A DNA stretch of 64,000 nucleotides from Kitasatospora sp044457565. Its GTDB lineage: Bacteria > Actinomycetota > Actinomycetes > Streptomycetales > Streptomycetaceae. Of the stretch, positions 43,865 through 52,892 are shown piece by piece. The translations under genes and the position numbers were made by a program. Within the stretch, counting starts at the first letter, position 1. Every line of letters begins with the position of its first letter. The DNA lies in NCBI RefSeq assembly GCF_044457565.1, contig NZ_JBITGZ010000003.1, positions 248,001 to 312,000 on the forward strand, written 5' to 3'. Below the pieces are notes generated by a model. The model searched no databases. It was not told the origin of the DNA and saw nothing but the letters and a program-made list of their open reading frames with translations.

Positions 43865-45932
43865 GTCGCTCCTCGGTGAGCTGGTTCCAGTCGGTGATCA
43901 CGGGTGCCAGGTCGCCGGCCAGCCACAGCGGCAGCTGGTCGCGGTGGTGGGCGCCGGGCGCGCCGTCGGCGCCGAGCGGCACGACCCAGCGGCTGTCCTG
44001 ACGCCGGGCCAGGTCCCACACGTAGCGTGCGGCCGGGCCGCGCGCGAAGCGGTCGGTGAGGCCGGGGACGCTCGACGTGGACAGCACGCAGTCGTGGTCA
44101 CCGGCCACGCCCGGCCACTCCTCGGGTGTGGCACCGGGCAGCGCCTGCCAGGGCGCCAGCCGGTGCAGCTCGCCCCAGGCGACATCCGGCTCGGCGGCCT
44201 CGGCCACCTCCCGCAGGGCCGCCGCCACCAGCGCGCTCCGGTCGATACCGGCCGGCCGCGCACCCGTCAGCAAGGTCCCCAGCGCGTACCCGACCCGGGA
44301 CGTGAGGACCAGCCAGGGCTGGAAGACCGCCGGGTACGGCGCGGGTCCGGCCAGTGCGGACAGCGCGGGATCGGCGGCCAGCCGGCGCACCACGGCCGCG
44401 CGCAGCCGCGCGTACGCCGTGGCGTCGGTGCTGTCGGCCGCCATCCGGCGGTCCCAGCGGAGCAGCCGCTCCCGCAGCCTCCGCGCCGCCGGGTCGAGCC
44501 GCTCCGGCCCGGCCGGACCCTGCGGACCTTCCAGTCCCTCCAGCAGGGCCAGCAGCGGTGCGGCGGAGGCGAGGTGGGTGTCGGTGTGGATGAACGCCAT
44601 GTCCTCGGCGGTCCACGCGGTGGAGGTGTCCAGCAGCTGGCGGATCCGCTCGGCCCGGTGCGGGGGTGCGAACTCGACGCCCAGCGGCGCGGCCAGGCCA
44701 CGCTGGTTGGCCATCGCCGCGACGCCCTCGACGTCCTCCCGCGGCATCGGGTGGTGCCAGCCCTGCCAGTCGTGCCCGGGCTCCCAGGCCGGCACCACCC
44801 GCAGCCGGTTGTCGCGGTGGCGCAGCGGCACCCGCCCGGCCGTCCGGTGCAGCAGGCCGCCCCCGGTGTCCGCGGCCTGGACGACGTTGACGGGCTCCGC
44901 CCAGCCGTCGAAGGCGCGGTCGACGTCGGCGACGGTGCTCGCACGCAGCAGGGCGGGGAGCGCCGCGAAGCCCAACTCGCCGCTGACCCGCGGCGGGTAG
45001 CGCAGGCTGATCGCCTCGGCGTCCTCGGGGCCGCCGATGATCACCGGGCCGCGGTCGGTCTCGATCACCTCGACCTCGACCGGCTCGGCTCCGGCGACCT
45101 CGATGGTCTCGGTGTGCCGGGCGACGGGCCGCCAGCCGTCCGGGCCGAGCGCCTCCAGCTGCTCGCCGCGCCGGCGCAGCTGCTCGCGGTAGAGGTCCTG
45201 GTAGTCGGCCATCGCGTTGGTGATCGCCCAGGCCACCGTGCCGGTGTGCCCGAAGTGGCCGATGCCGGGGACGCCGGGGACGGCCAGCCCGACCACGTCG
45301 AACTCGGGGCAGGAGAGGTGGATCTGCTGGTAGACGCCCGGGTCCTCGATGAAGCGGTGCGGGTCCCCGCCGATGATCGCGGCGCCGGTGGCGGTGCGCC
45401 CGCCGCTCACCAGCCAGCCGTTGCTGCCCGAGGTGCCGGGCCCGTCGGTGGCGAACAGTTCGGCGAGGTCCTCGCCGAGCGCGCGGGCCACCTGCTCGCG
45501 CCAGAGCTTGGTGGGGAACCCGGCGAAGAGGATGTGGGTGGAGAGCCAGAGGCCCAGTGGCGTCCACGGCCGCCACCGGCCCGGGGCGAGCCCGGCGGCG
45601 GCGAACTGCGGCGCCCGGCGGGCGCCTTCGGCGAGGCCGTCGTTGACGCCGTCGACGTACGCCGACACCCAGGCCGCGGTGTCCTCGTCGAGCGCGTCGA
45701 AGCAGCGCCGGGCGGTGTCCGCCAGCCGGGCCTGCCGGGCGAAGCGGTCCCACTCGACGGCGTCGGCGCCCAGGAAGGCGGCCGTACTGCCCTGCGCGCG
45801 GTGCCGCTCGACCTCCAGCTGCCAGGCCCGGTCCACCGCGGCGTTGCGGCCCTGGGCGAAGGCGAGTTCGTTCGCGCTGCCCGCGCGCAGGTGGGGTATC
45901 CCCCATGCGTCCCGGAAGACCTCGATGCTCAC
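43854..45932 (-). CDS. desG: DesG-like penicillin acylase family protein
   Basis: A 692-residue Ntn-hydrolase. The N-terminal alpha region starts IEVFRDAWGIPHLRAGS. The nucleophile lies in GTSGSNGWLVSGGRTATG near residue 170; Ser of SNGW would become the beta-chain N-terminus after self-cleavage. GGDPH, HFGHTGTVAWAITNAMADYQD and the later Asn-rich MANQRG segment fit the family. No signal peptide is visible, so it is probably cytoplasmic, as in biosynthetic clusters. An iron box 18 bp upstream and the coupled acyltransferase place it in desferrioxamine metabolism, where it could remove or exchange acyl groups. GTG start with GAGGAGTGGC upstream. Confidence 0.83.
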   Translation of the reverse strand: MSIEVFRDAWGIPHLRAGSANELAFAQGRNAAVDRAWQLEVERHRAQGSTAAFLGADAVEWDRFARQARLADTARRCFDALDEDTAAWVSAYVDGVNDGLAEGARRAPQFAAAGLAPGRWRPWTPLGLWLSTHILFAGFPTKLWREQVARALGEDLAELFATDGPGTSGSNGWLVSGGRTATGAAIIGGDPHRFIEDPGVYQQIHLSCPEFDVVGLAVPGVPGIGHFGHTGTVAWAITNAMADYQDLYREQLRRRGEQLEALGPDGWRPVARHTETIEVAGAEPVEVEVIETDRGPVIIGGPEDAEAISLRYPPRVSGELGFAALPALLRASTVADVDRAFDGWAEPVNVVQAADTGGGLLHRTAGRVPLRHRDNRLRVVPAWEPGHDWQGWHHPMPREDVEGVAAMANQRGLAAPLGVEFAPPHRAERIRQLLDTSTAWTAEDMAFIHTDTHLASAAPLLALLEGLEGPQGPAGPERLDPAARRLRERLLRWDRRMAADSTDATAYARLRAAVVRRLAADPALSALAGPAPYPAVFQPWLVLTSRVGYALGTLLTGARPAGIDRSALVAAALREVAEAAEPDVAWGELHRLAPWQALPGATPEEWPGVAGDHDCVLSTSSVPGLTDRFARGPAARYVWDLARRQDSRWVVPLGADGAPGAHHRDQLPLWLAGDLAPVITDWNQLTEERHDV

Positions 45933-45949
45933 GCCACTCCTCGTCTCAA

Positions 45950-45968
45950 TTCGGTAAGGCCTGCCTGA
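45950..45968. promoter_or_regulatory. Iron box (DmdR/IdeR-type) upstream of desG
   Basis: On the minus strand TCAGGCAGGCCTTACCGAA, 15 of 19 positions matching TWAGGTWAGSCTWACCTWA. Weaker than the other two boxes but correctly placed 18 bp before the desG start. Confidence 0.6.
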
Positions 45969-45997
45969 GTTGTGGCACGGCCCTCCGGGTGGGCAAT

Positions 45998-46963
45998 TCA
46001 GGCCGGGACGGACGTGCCAGACCGCCGGCGCGCGGCAGGCACCACCAGCGGCGTGCCGGTCTCCGGATCGTCGATCACCCGGCAGGGCAGCCGGAAGACC
46101 TCCTCCACCAGCTCGGCCGTGACGATCTCCCCCGGCGGGCCCGACGCCACCACCCGGCCGGCGCGCATCGCGATCAGATGGGTGGCGTAGCGGGCGGCGT
46201 GGTTGAGGTCGTGCAGCACGGCCACCAGGGTGCGGCCCTGCTCCTCGTGCAGGCGGGCGCAGAGATCCAGGATCTCGATCTGGTGGGCGATGTCCAGGTA
46301 CGTGGTCGGCTCGTCCAGCAGCAGCAGCGGCGTCTGCTGGGCCAGCGCCATCGCGATCCAGACCCGCTGGCGCTGACCGCCCGACAGCTCGTCCACCTGA
46401 CGCTCGGCCAGGTCGGCGACGCCCGTCGCGGCCATCGACTCATCGACGACCCGCTCGTCCTCGCGCGACCACTGCCGCAGCAGCCCCTGGTGGGGGTAGC
46501 GCCCGCGCGAGACGAGCTCGGCGACGGTGATGCCGTCCGGCGCAATCGAGGACTGCGGGAGCAGGCCCAGCGTCCGGGCCACCCGCTTGGCGGGCCGCCC
46601 CGCGATGTCCTGCCCGTCCAGCAGCACCGTCCCGGCGGCCGGCTTCAGCATCCGCGACAGCGCCCGCAGCAGGGTGGACTTGCCGCAGGCGTTCGGGCCC
46701 ACGATGACGGTGAACGACCGGTCGGGGATCGCCACCGTGAGGTCCTCGGCGATGGTCCGCTGCTCGTACGCGAGGGTCAGCCCGCTGCCGCTCAGCCGCG
46801 CCTGGCCGTGCTCCATGGTCGGCTCTCCGTCTTCCTCGTTGTGCGCAGGTCCTCCCGCGGGTGGGTCTGCGGGCTTGCCCGCAGGTACTCCTGCGGGTAC
46901 GTCGTGCGGGGCTTCGCGATGGGGCGCCGGGGCCGGCGGCTCCGGGGGCCGGGCGTCGGTCAT
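45998..46963 (-). CDS. Fe(III)-siderophore ABC importer ATPase (FepC-like)
   Basis: A 321-residue ATPase as drawn. The first 49 residues are Pro/Ala-rich and dispensable-looking. The core has Walker A GPNACGKST, an intervening RTLGLLPQSSIAPDGITV and VSRGRYPHQGLL, typical of FepC/FhuC, the signature DELSGGQRQRVWIAMALAQ, and Walker B LLLLDEPTTYLDIAHQ with the H-loop HDLNHAARY. ATG 46963 overlaps the permease stop by 4 bp (ATGA). ATG 46816 with GGAGAGCCGACC upstream would give a 272-residue protein of normal family length and may be the real start. It powers the two permeases upstream. Confidence 0.87.
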   Translation of the reverse strand: MTDARPPEPPAPAPHREAPHDVPAGVPAGKPADPPAGGPAHNEEDGEPTMEHGQARLSGSGLTLAYEQRTIAEDLTVAIPDRSFTVIVGPNACGKSTLLRALSRMLKPAAGTVLLDGQDIAGRPAKRVARTLGLLPQSSIAPDGITVAELVSRGRYPHQGLLRQWSREDERVVDESMAATGVADLAERQVDELSGGQRQRVWIAMALAQQTPLLLLDEPTTYLDIAHQIEILDLCARLHEEQGRTLVAVLHDLNHAARYATHLIAMRAGRVVASGPPGEIVTAELVEEVFRLPCRVIDDPETGTPLVVPAARRRSGTSVPA

Positions 46964-47988
46964 ATCCGGCCCGCCCTGCGCTCGGTGGCGAGCAGCCAGA
47001 TCAGGTACCCGCCGCCGAGCACACCGGTCACCACGCCGACCGGCAGCTGGTGGCCGGTGAACGCCCGCTGCGCGGCCCAGTCGGAGCCGACCAGCAGGGC
47101 GGCCCCGACGCCCATCGAGGCGGCCAGGTTCGGCCCCGGCGCCCGGGTGAGCCGGCGGGCCAGCTGGGGCGCGGTGAGCGCCACGAACGAGACCGGCCCG
47201 GCGGCGGCCGCCGCGAGCGAGGCCAGCAGCACCGCGGAGGCCAGCAGCGTCAGGCGCAGCCGCTCCACCGGTACGCCCAGCGCGTTCGCCGCGTCGTCGC
47301 CCAGCTCCATCAGCTGCATCGCGCGGCCGCAGCCGAGCAGCACCAGCGGGACGAGCACGGCGAGGGCGACCAGCAGCGGCCGGGCGTCGCCCCAGCCCCG
47401 GCCGTCCAGGCTGCCGGTGAGCCAGAGCACGGCCCGGGCGGCCTCGGTGAGCTGCGCCCGGGTGAGCAGGTAGCTGTTGACGCCGGTGAGGATGGCGGCG
47501 CTGCCGATGCCGACGAGCACCAGCCGGTGCCCGTGCACCCCGCCCCGCCAGGCGAGCAGGTAGATCACGGCGCCGGTGACCAGGCCGCCGGCCACCGCGC
47601 CGGCCGACAGCGCCAGGCTGCTGCCGCCGGCCACCACCACGGTCAGCGCGCCGGTGGCCGCGCCCTGGGTGAAGCCGAGGATGTCCGGGCTGCCCAGGGG
47701 GTTGCGGACCAGGGACTGGAACAGCGCGCCGGCCAGCGCCAGTGCGGCGCCGACCAGCAGGGCGGTGACCACCCTGGGCAGCCGGAGCTGGTTCACGATG
47801 AAGTCCTGGGCCGGGGTGCCGCCACCGGTCAGGGTGGTCAGCACCTCGCCGACGCTGACCGGGTAGTCGCCGCTGCCGAGCGCGAGTACGGCGACGGCGA
47901 GCGCCAGCAGTGCGCAGCCCGCGCCCACCGCCAGGGCCCGCGGCCGGTAGCGCAGCGAGAGGCCGCTCCCGAGTCGGATCACCCTCAT
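46960..47988 (-). CDS. Fe-siderophore ABC permease (FecCD family, second subunit)
   Basis: A 342-residue membrane protein with about nine or ten hydrophobic segments. FecCD hallmarks: LRLPRVVTALLVGAALALAGALFQSLVRNPLGSPDILG (about residues 68-105; key element RNPL-SPDILG), GIGSAAILTGVNSYLL, LMELGDDAANALGVPVERLRL and FVALTAPQLARRL. It overlaps the first permease gene by 4 bp and the ATPase gene by 4 bp, forming one iron-uptake operon controlled from the box at 49096. Confidence 0.9.
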   Translation of the reverse strand: MRVIRLGSGLSLRYRPRALAVGAGCALLALAVAVLALGSGDYPVSVGEVLTTLTGGGTPAQDFIVNQLRLPRVVTALLVGAALALAGALFQSLVRNPLGSPDILGFTQGAATGALTVVVAGGSSLALSAGAVAGGLVTGAVIYLLAWRGGVHGHRLVLVGIGSAAILTGVNSYLLTRAQLTEAARAVLWLTGSLDGRGWGDARPLLVALAVLVPLVLLGCGRAMQLMELGDDAANALGVPVERLRLTLLASAVLLASLAAAAAGPVSFVALTAPQLARRLTRAPGPNLAASMGVGAALLVGSDWAAQRAFTGHQLPVGVVTGVLGGGYLIWLLATERRAGRI

Positions 47989-49046
47989 GTCCGTGCCGCC
48001 TTCCCACGTCGCGCGAAGTGGAGGAAGACCGGGCCGCCGAGGACGGCGGTCACGATCCCGACCTGGAGTTCGCCGGGCCGCCCGAGCACCCGGCCGAGCA
48101 CGTCGGCACCGAGCAGCAGCACGGGGGCGAGCACCGCGCAGTAGGGGAACATCCAGCGCAGGTCGGGGCCGGTGAGGGCGCGGACCAGATGAGGCACCAT
48201 CAGCCCGACGAAGACGACCGGCCCGCAGGCCGCGGTGGCCGCCCCGCACAGCAAAGTGACGGCCACGATGGCGCCGCCGCGCACCAGGGCGGGGCTGGCG
48301 CCGAGCGCCCGGGCGGAGTCGTCCCCGAGCGCGAGGGCGTTCAGCGGCCGGGCCAGGGCGAGGGCGAGCAGCAGCCCCACCCCGACGAAGGGCGCCAGGC
48401 CGGCCACCGTCGAGGGCTGGGCGCTCGCCAGCGAACCGGCCGTCCAGAAGCGCAGCTTCTCCAGCGAGCCGGTGTCCAGCAGCATGACGGCGCTGACGTA
48501 GGAGAAGAGGGTGGCGTTGAGCGCGGACCCGGCGAGCGCGAGGCGTGCGGGGGTGGCGCCGCGCCCGCCGCCGACGGCGTAGACCAGGACCGAGACGAGG
48601 GCGGCGCCGGCCAGCGCGAACCAGACGTAGCCGGTGAAGCCGGCCACGCCCAGGAAGGTGGCGGTGGCCACCGCGGCCGAGGCGCCGGCGTTGATGCCCA
48701 GCAGGCCCGGGTCGGCGAGCGGATTGCGCGTCAGGGCCTGCATCACGCCGCCCGCCAGGCCCAGCGCCGCCCCGGCGAGCAGGCCGAGCAGGGTGCGGGG
48801 CAGCCGCATCCGGTGCACCACGGTGTAGTCGGGCGAGGCGCTGTCGAGCAGGCCCTGCCACACCGCGCCGGGCGCGAGCTGCTTGGCGCCGACGCCGATG
48901 CTCAGGCCCAGGACGGCGAGCAGAGCGAGGACGGCGAGCCCGAGGCCGGCGGCGCGCAGCGAGTCGCGGCTGCCCGGCGGCCGGCCCGGCGGTGGCTGCG
49001 AGGCCGCCGGAACCCCTTCGTCCGGTGGTGACTTGGTGACTGACAC
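47985..49046 (-). CDS. Fe-siderophore ABC permease (FecCD family, first subunit)
   Basis: A 353-residue membrane protein with about ten hydrophobic segments after a charged, Pro-rich N-terminus. RLPRTLLGLLAGAALGLAGGVMQALTRNPLADPGLLGINAGAS (key elements LPRTL, TRNPLADPGLLG) and FVGLMVPHLVRALTG define the FecCD family. GTG 49046 has CCGGAGCCCCT upstream; the longer TTG start at 49091 would reach almost to the iron box. It is the first gene of the uptake operon and is divergent from desE, with the operator between them. Confidence 0.9.
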   Translation of the reverse strand: MSVTKSPPDEGVPAASQPPPGRPPGSRDSLRAAGLGLAVLALLAVLGLSIGVGAKQLAPGAVWQGLLDSASPDYTVVHRMRLPRTLLGLLAGAALGLAGGVMQALTRNPLADPGLLGINAGASAAVATATFLGVAGFTGYVWFALAGAALVSVLVYAVGGGRGATPARLALAGSALNATLFSYVSAVMLLDTGSLEKLRFWTAGSLASAQPSTVAGLAPFVGVGLLLALALARPLNALALGDDSARALGASPALVRGGAIVAVTLLCGAATAACGPVVFVGLMVPHLVRALTGPDLRWMFPYCAVLAPVLLLGADVLGRVLGRPGELQVGIVTAVLGGPVFLHFARRGKAART

Positions 49047-49095
49047 AGGGGCTCCGGTGCAGGCGGGGGCGGCGAGGCCCGCTCTGGACAACTAC

Positions 49096-49114
49096 TAAGG
49101 TTAGGTTAACCTAA
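49096..49114. promoter_or_regulatory. Iron box in the divergent desE / permease promoter
   Basis: TAAGGTTAGGTTAACCTAA, 18 of 19 positions matching TWAGGTWAGSCTWACCTWA. It lies 49 bp from the permease GTG and 60 bp from the desE ATG, so one DmdR/IdeR site should control both directions. Confidence 0.92.
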
Positions 49115-49174
49115 TGCACGCTGCGGGCCCGCGGGCCCCCGCGCACCGCCTTCGATCGCGAGAGAGACACCGTC

Positions 49175-50215
49175 ATGCCGCGTTTCAGAACCACCCCCCA
49201 GCTCTCCCGTCGCGGCGTCCTCGCCGCCGGCGGCGCCGCCGCACTCGGTGCCGCGCTCACCGCCTGCGGGGGGAGCAAGGGTTCGGGCTCCGGCTCGGCC
49301 GCGTCCGGTGCCAAGAGCGGCCCGTGGAGCTTCACCGACGACCGGAGGAAGGAGGTCGGCGCCAAGAGCAGGCCGACCCGCGTGGTCGCCTACACCGGCG
49401 CCGCGGCGGCCCTGGTGGACTTCGGCGTCGACCGGCAGATCGTCGGCGTGTTCGGCGAGACCAAGCTCGCGGACGGCAAGCCGGACCCACAGGCCGGTGA
49501 CCTCAAGGTCGACAAGGTCGAGGTACTCGGCAACGTCTACGGCGAGTTCAGCATCGAGAAGTACGCGGCGCTGGCCCCCGAGCTGCTGGTGACCCACATG
49601 TACGACCCGGAGGCGCTCTGGTACGTGCCGGACGAGAGCAAGGACAAGATCCTCCAGCTCGCCCCCAGCGTGGCCGTCACCGCCGCCCGGGTGCCGCTGC
49701 CGGAGCCGATCAAGCGCTACGCCGCACTGGCCGAGTCGCTCGGCGCGGACCTGAAGGCCAAGCAGGTCACCGACGCCAAGGCCCGCTTCGAGGCCGCCGC
49801 CGAGACCCTGCGCCAGGCCGCCAAGGCCAGCGGCGGGCTGAAGGTCATGGCCGCCTCCGGCAGCGCCGACCTGCTGTACGTCTCCAACCCGAAGGTCTCC
49901 ACCGACCTGATGTACTTCGGCGAACTCGGCGTCACCTTCGTGGTTCCCGAGAAGCTGGAGGCGGGCGACTACTTCGAGGCCCTCAGCTGGGAGAACGCCG
50001 GCAAGTACGGCGCGGACCTGATCCTGCTCGACAAGCGGAGCACCGCGCTCCAGCCCGCCGACCTCGCCGCCAAGCCCGCCTGGGCCCAGCTGCCCGCCGT
50101 CAGGGCCAACCAGATCACCCCCTGGGACTCCGTCCCCCGCTTCTCCTACGCCGGCGCCGCGCCGCTGCTGGAGAACCTCGCCAAGGCCGTCCAGAACGCC
50201 AAGAAGGTCAGCTGA
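49175..50215 (+). CDS. desE: Ferrioxamine-binding lipoprotein (DesE-like)
   Basis: A 346-residue siderophore-binding protein. The N-terminus SRRGVLAAGGAAALGAALTACGG combines a twin-arginine-like motif with a lipobox (Cys at about residue 29). The FepB/FhuD-type fold follows: PTRVVAYTGAAAALVDFGVD, ELLVTHMYDPEALW, SVAVTAARVPLPEPIKRYAALAESLG (split across the motif SVAVT and YAALAESLG) and WAQLPAVRANQITPWDS. It sits directly before desF and desABCD in the order seen for desEFABCD in streptomycetes. It would capture ferrioxamines for the divergently encoded FecCD importer. Confidence 0.9.
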   Translation: MPRFRTTPQLSRRGVLAAGGAAALGAALTACGGSKGSGSGSAASGAKSGPWSFTDDRRKEVGAKSRPTRVVAYTGAAAALVDFGVDRQIVGVFGETKLADGKPDPQAGDLKVDKVEVLGNVYGEFSIEKYAALAPELLVTHMYDPEALWYVPDESKDKILQLAPSVAVTAARVPLPEPIKRYAALAESLGADLKAKQVTDAKARFEAAAETLRQAAKASGGLKVMAASGSADLLYVSNPKVSTDLMYFGELGVTFVVPEKLEAGDYFEALSWENAGKYGADLILLDKRSTALQPADLAAKPAWAQLPAVRANQITPWDSVPRFSYAGAAPLLENLAKAVQNAKKVS

Positions 50216-50221
50216 CACCCC

Positions 50222-51112
50222 ATGACCACCGAATCCGCCGCCATCGCGGTCCAGTTCCGCTTCTTCGACGCCCAGGTCGTCCGCAGCCGCCGCCTCGGGC
50301 CGACCATGGTCCGGGTCACCCTCGGCGGTGAACAGCTGCGGGCGTTCGCGAGCGGCGGACGGGACCAGAGCTTCTCGCTGTTCCTGCCGCACCCCGGGCA
50401 GGACGCCCCGGTCCTGCCCGTCGAGGCGGGTGAGGGCTGGTTCCACGAATGGCGCGCCCTGCCCGAGGACGTCCGGGCCGTGATGCGCTCGTACACCATC
50501 CGCGAGCAGCGCACCGACACCGCCGGGGGGACCGAGCTGGACGTCGACTTCGCCCTGCACGGCGACCTCGGCCCGGCCTCGCGCTGGGCCGCGACGGCCG
50601 GGCCCGGCGAGCGGGTGATCCTGCTCGGCCCGGCCGTGGCCGACAACAGGAGCGTGGGCTTCCGCCCGCCGGACGGCACCGACTGGATGCTGATCGCCGG
50701 CGACGAGACGGCGCTGCCCGCCATCGGCGGCATCCTGGACCAGCTGCCGGCCGGGGCCAGGGCGCGGGTCTGGATCGAGGTCCCGCACGCCGAGGACATC
50801 CAGGACCTGCCCTGCGCGGGCGAGGTGGCGGCCACCTGGCTGGTCCGCGAGCACGCCGGCACCGCGCCGCTGCTGAACGCCGTGCGCGCCGCCGAGTTGC
50901 CGCAGGGCACCCCGTACGCGTGGATCGCGGGCGAGTCCGGCGCGGTGAAGGCGCTGCGCCGCCACCTGGTCGGCGAACGCGGCTTCGACCGGCGGAGTGT
51001 CACCTTCTCGGGGTACTGGCGCCTGGGCGCCTCCGAGGAGGACCTGCGGGCGGAGGCGATCTCCGCCGCCGAGTCCGGCGCGTCGGCGGACGCCGGCCCG
51101 GACGCGGAGTAG
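50222..51112 (+). CDS. desF: Siderophore-interacting protein (DesF-like ferric reductase)
   Basis: A 296-residue SIP-family flavoprotein. RLGPTMVRVTLGG near residue 25, MRSYTIREQR (FAD contact) near 92, LHGDLGPASRWAATAGPGERVILLGP in the middle, LIAGDETALPAIGGIL and WIAGESGAVKALRRHL in the NAD(P)-binding half, and SGYWRLGASEEDLRAE at the end. It starts 6 bp after the desE stop. It should reduce imported ferrioxamine so that iron is released in the cytoplasm. Confidence 0.9.
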   Translation: MTTESAAIAVQFRFFDAQVVRSRRLGPTMVRVTLGGEQLRAFASGGRDQSFSLFLPHPGQDAPVLPVEAGEGWFHEWRALPEDVRAVMRSYTIREQRTDTAGGTELDVDFALHGDLGPASRWAATAGPGERVILLGPAVADNRSVGFRPPDGTDWMLIAGDETALPAIGGILDQLPAGARARVWIEVPHAEDIQDLPCAGEVAATWLVREHAGTAPLLNAVRAAELPQGTPYAWIAGESGAVKALRRHLVGERGFDRRSVTFSGYWRLGASEEDLRAEAISAAESGASADAGPDAE

Positions 51113-51227
51113 GGCGCCGGGCCGGGCGCCGGGCCGGGCGGCTCGCCGGGCCCGGCGTCCGACGAGGGCTGAGCGTAAGGGGCGTGACCACCCCTCAGGG
51201 TCGGGGGTGGCCACGATCTCACGCTAC

Positions 51228-51246
51228 TTAGGTTAGGCTAACCTTA
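51228..51246. promoter_or_regulatory. Iron box upstream of desABCD
   Basis: TTAGGTTAGGCTAACCTTA agrees with TWAGGTWAGSCTWACCTWA at all 19 positions. It lies 46 bp before the chosen desA start and is expected to repress desABCD when iron-loaded DmdR/IdeR is bound. Confidence 0.95.
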
Positions 51247-51291
51247 GCAATGCATTCGCCCGCGTCCGCGACCGGAAGGATCCACAGCACC

Positions 51292-52863
51292 ATGAGTTTC
51301 CAGGGGCAGACCGCCGAACCTCCCTCGGCGGAGGCCGCACCGGGGAGCGCGGCCCGCGCGGTGGACGGCAGAGCACACCTCTTCAACGACCGCACCGTCG
51401 AGGGCTACCGCCGCTCGATGGCGGACGGGATCGACCGGGTCGCCACCCGGATCACCCGCACCACCCGGCCGTTCAGCGGCATCACCCCGGCCGCCCTCGC
51501 CCCCGAGATCGCCGCCGTCGACCTGGAGCGGCCGCTCGGCGACCCGGCCGCCGCCCTGGACGAGCTGGAGGACGTGTACCTGCGCGACGCGGTCTACTTC
51601 CACCACCCGCGCTACCTGGCCCACCTGAACTGCCCGGTGGTCATACCGGCGCTGCTCGGCGAGGCCGTCCTCACCGCCGTCAACTCCTCGCTGGACACCT
51701 GGGACCAGAGCGCCGGCGCCACCCTCATCGAACGCCGCCTGATCGACTGGACGGCCCAGCGGATCGGCCTCGGCCAGGACGCCGACGGCGTCTTCACCAG
51801 CGGCGGCTCCCAGTCCAACTTCCAGGCCCTGCTGCTGGCCCGCGAGGAGGCCTGCATCCTCGCCGCCAAGAACTCCCGGCTCCCGCTGGAGAAGCACGAG
51901 ATCCTGCCGCGCCTGCGGATCCTCGCCTCCGCCGCCGGCCACTTCAGCGTCACCAAGTCGGCCCGGATGCTGGGCCTGGGCCCGGACGCGGTCGTGCTGA
52001 TCGAGACCGGCCCGGACCGCCGGATGCGGCCGCAGGCGCTGGCCCGCGAGATCGAACGCTGCCGCGAGCAGGACCTGTTCGCGATGGCCGTGGTCGCCAC
52101 CGCCGGCACCACCGACTTCGGCACCATCGACCCGCTGCCCGCGATCGCCGACCAGTGCGAGCGGGCCGGGCTCTGGCTGCACGTGGACGCCGCCTACGGC
52201 TGCGGCCTGCTGGCCTCCCCGACCAGACGCCACCTGCTCGCGGGCATCGAGCGGGCCGACTCCGTCACCGTGGACTACCACAAGTCCTTCTTCCAGCCGG
52301 TGAGTTCGAGCGCCGTACTGGTCCGCGACGGCGCCACGCTACGGCACGCCACCTACTACGCCGACTACCTCAACCCGGCCCGGATGGCCGAGCAGCGCAT
52401 CCCCAACCAGGTCGACAAGAGCATCCAGACCACCCGCCGCTTCGACGCGCTCAAGCTCTGGCTGACGCTGCGCGTCATGGGCGCGGACGCCGTCGGCGGC
52501 CTCTTCGACGAGGTCGTGCAGCGCGCCGCCGACACCTGGGCGATGCTCACCGAGGACCCGCGCTTCGAGGTCGTCACCAAGTCCCAGCTGAGCACCGTGG
52601 TCTTCCGCTACCTGCCGCCCGCCGGCGCCGAGGAGCTGGCCGACGCCGCCAACCTGTACGCCCGCGAGGCGCTCGCGGCCTCCGGCGAGGCAGTCGTCGC
52701 CGGGACGAAGGTCGACGGCCGGCACTTCCTGAAGTTCACCCTGCTCAACCCGGAGACCTCACTGGAGGACATCGCCCACGTCCTCGACCTGCTCGCCGGC
52801 CACGCCGGCCGGTACGTCCACCAGCAGCTCACCACCGCGGTCCCGCAGCGCGCCGCCGGCTGA
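51292..52863 (+). CDS. desA: DesA, PLP-dependent L-lysine decarboxylase
   Basis: A 523-residue group II pyridoxal-phosphate decarboxylase making cadaverine, the first step of desferrioxamine synthesis. YFHHPRYLAHLNCPVVIPALLGE near residue 100, FTSGGSQSNFQALLLARE near 168, VVATAGTTDFGTIDPL and WLHVDAAYGCGLL near 293, and VDYHKSFFQPVSSSAVLVRD with the Schiff-base Lys near 327. ATG 51292 has GGAAGGA upstream; the in-frame ATG at 51250 is only 3 bases past the iron box and has no ribosome-binding site. Confidence 0.95.
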   Translation: MSFQGQTAEPPSAEAAPGSAARAVDGRAHLFNDRTVEGYRRSMADGIDRVATRITRTTRPFSGITPAALAPEIAAVDLERPLGDPAAALDELEDVYLRDAVYFHHPRYLAHLNCPVVIPALLGEAVLTAVNSSLDTWDQSAGATLIERRLIDWTAQRIGLGQDADGVFTSGGSQSNFQALLLAREEACILAAKNSRLPLEKHEILPRLRILASAAGHFSVTKSARMLGLGPDAVVLIETGPDRRMRPQALAREIERCREQDLFAMAVVATAGTTDFGTIDPLPAIADQCERAGLWLHVDAAYGCGLLASPTRRHLLAGIERADSVTVDYHKSFFQPVSSSAVLVRDGATLRHATYYADYLNPARMAEQRIPNQVDKSIQTTRRFDALKLWLTLRVMGADAVGGLFDEVVQRAADTWAMLTEDPRFEVVTKSQLSTVVFRYLPPAGAEELADAANLYAREALAASGEAVVAGTKVDGRHFLKFTLLNPETSLEDIAHVLDLLAGHAGRYVHQQLTTAVPQRAAG

Positions 52864-52892
52864 ACGCCCCCACCCGGGAGAGACAACACCGC

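Noticed and set aside
45969..45997. Second iron box near the FepC-like gene
   Set aside because: No further match to the 19-bp pattern; the ATPase gene is read from the permease promoter with the box at 49096.
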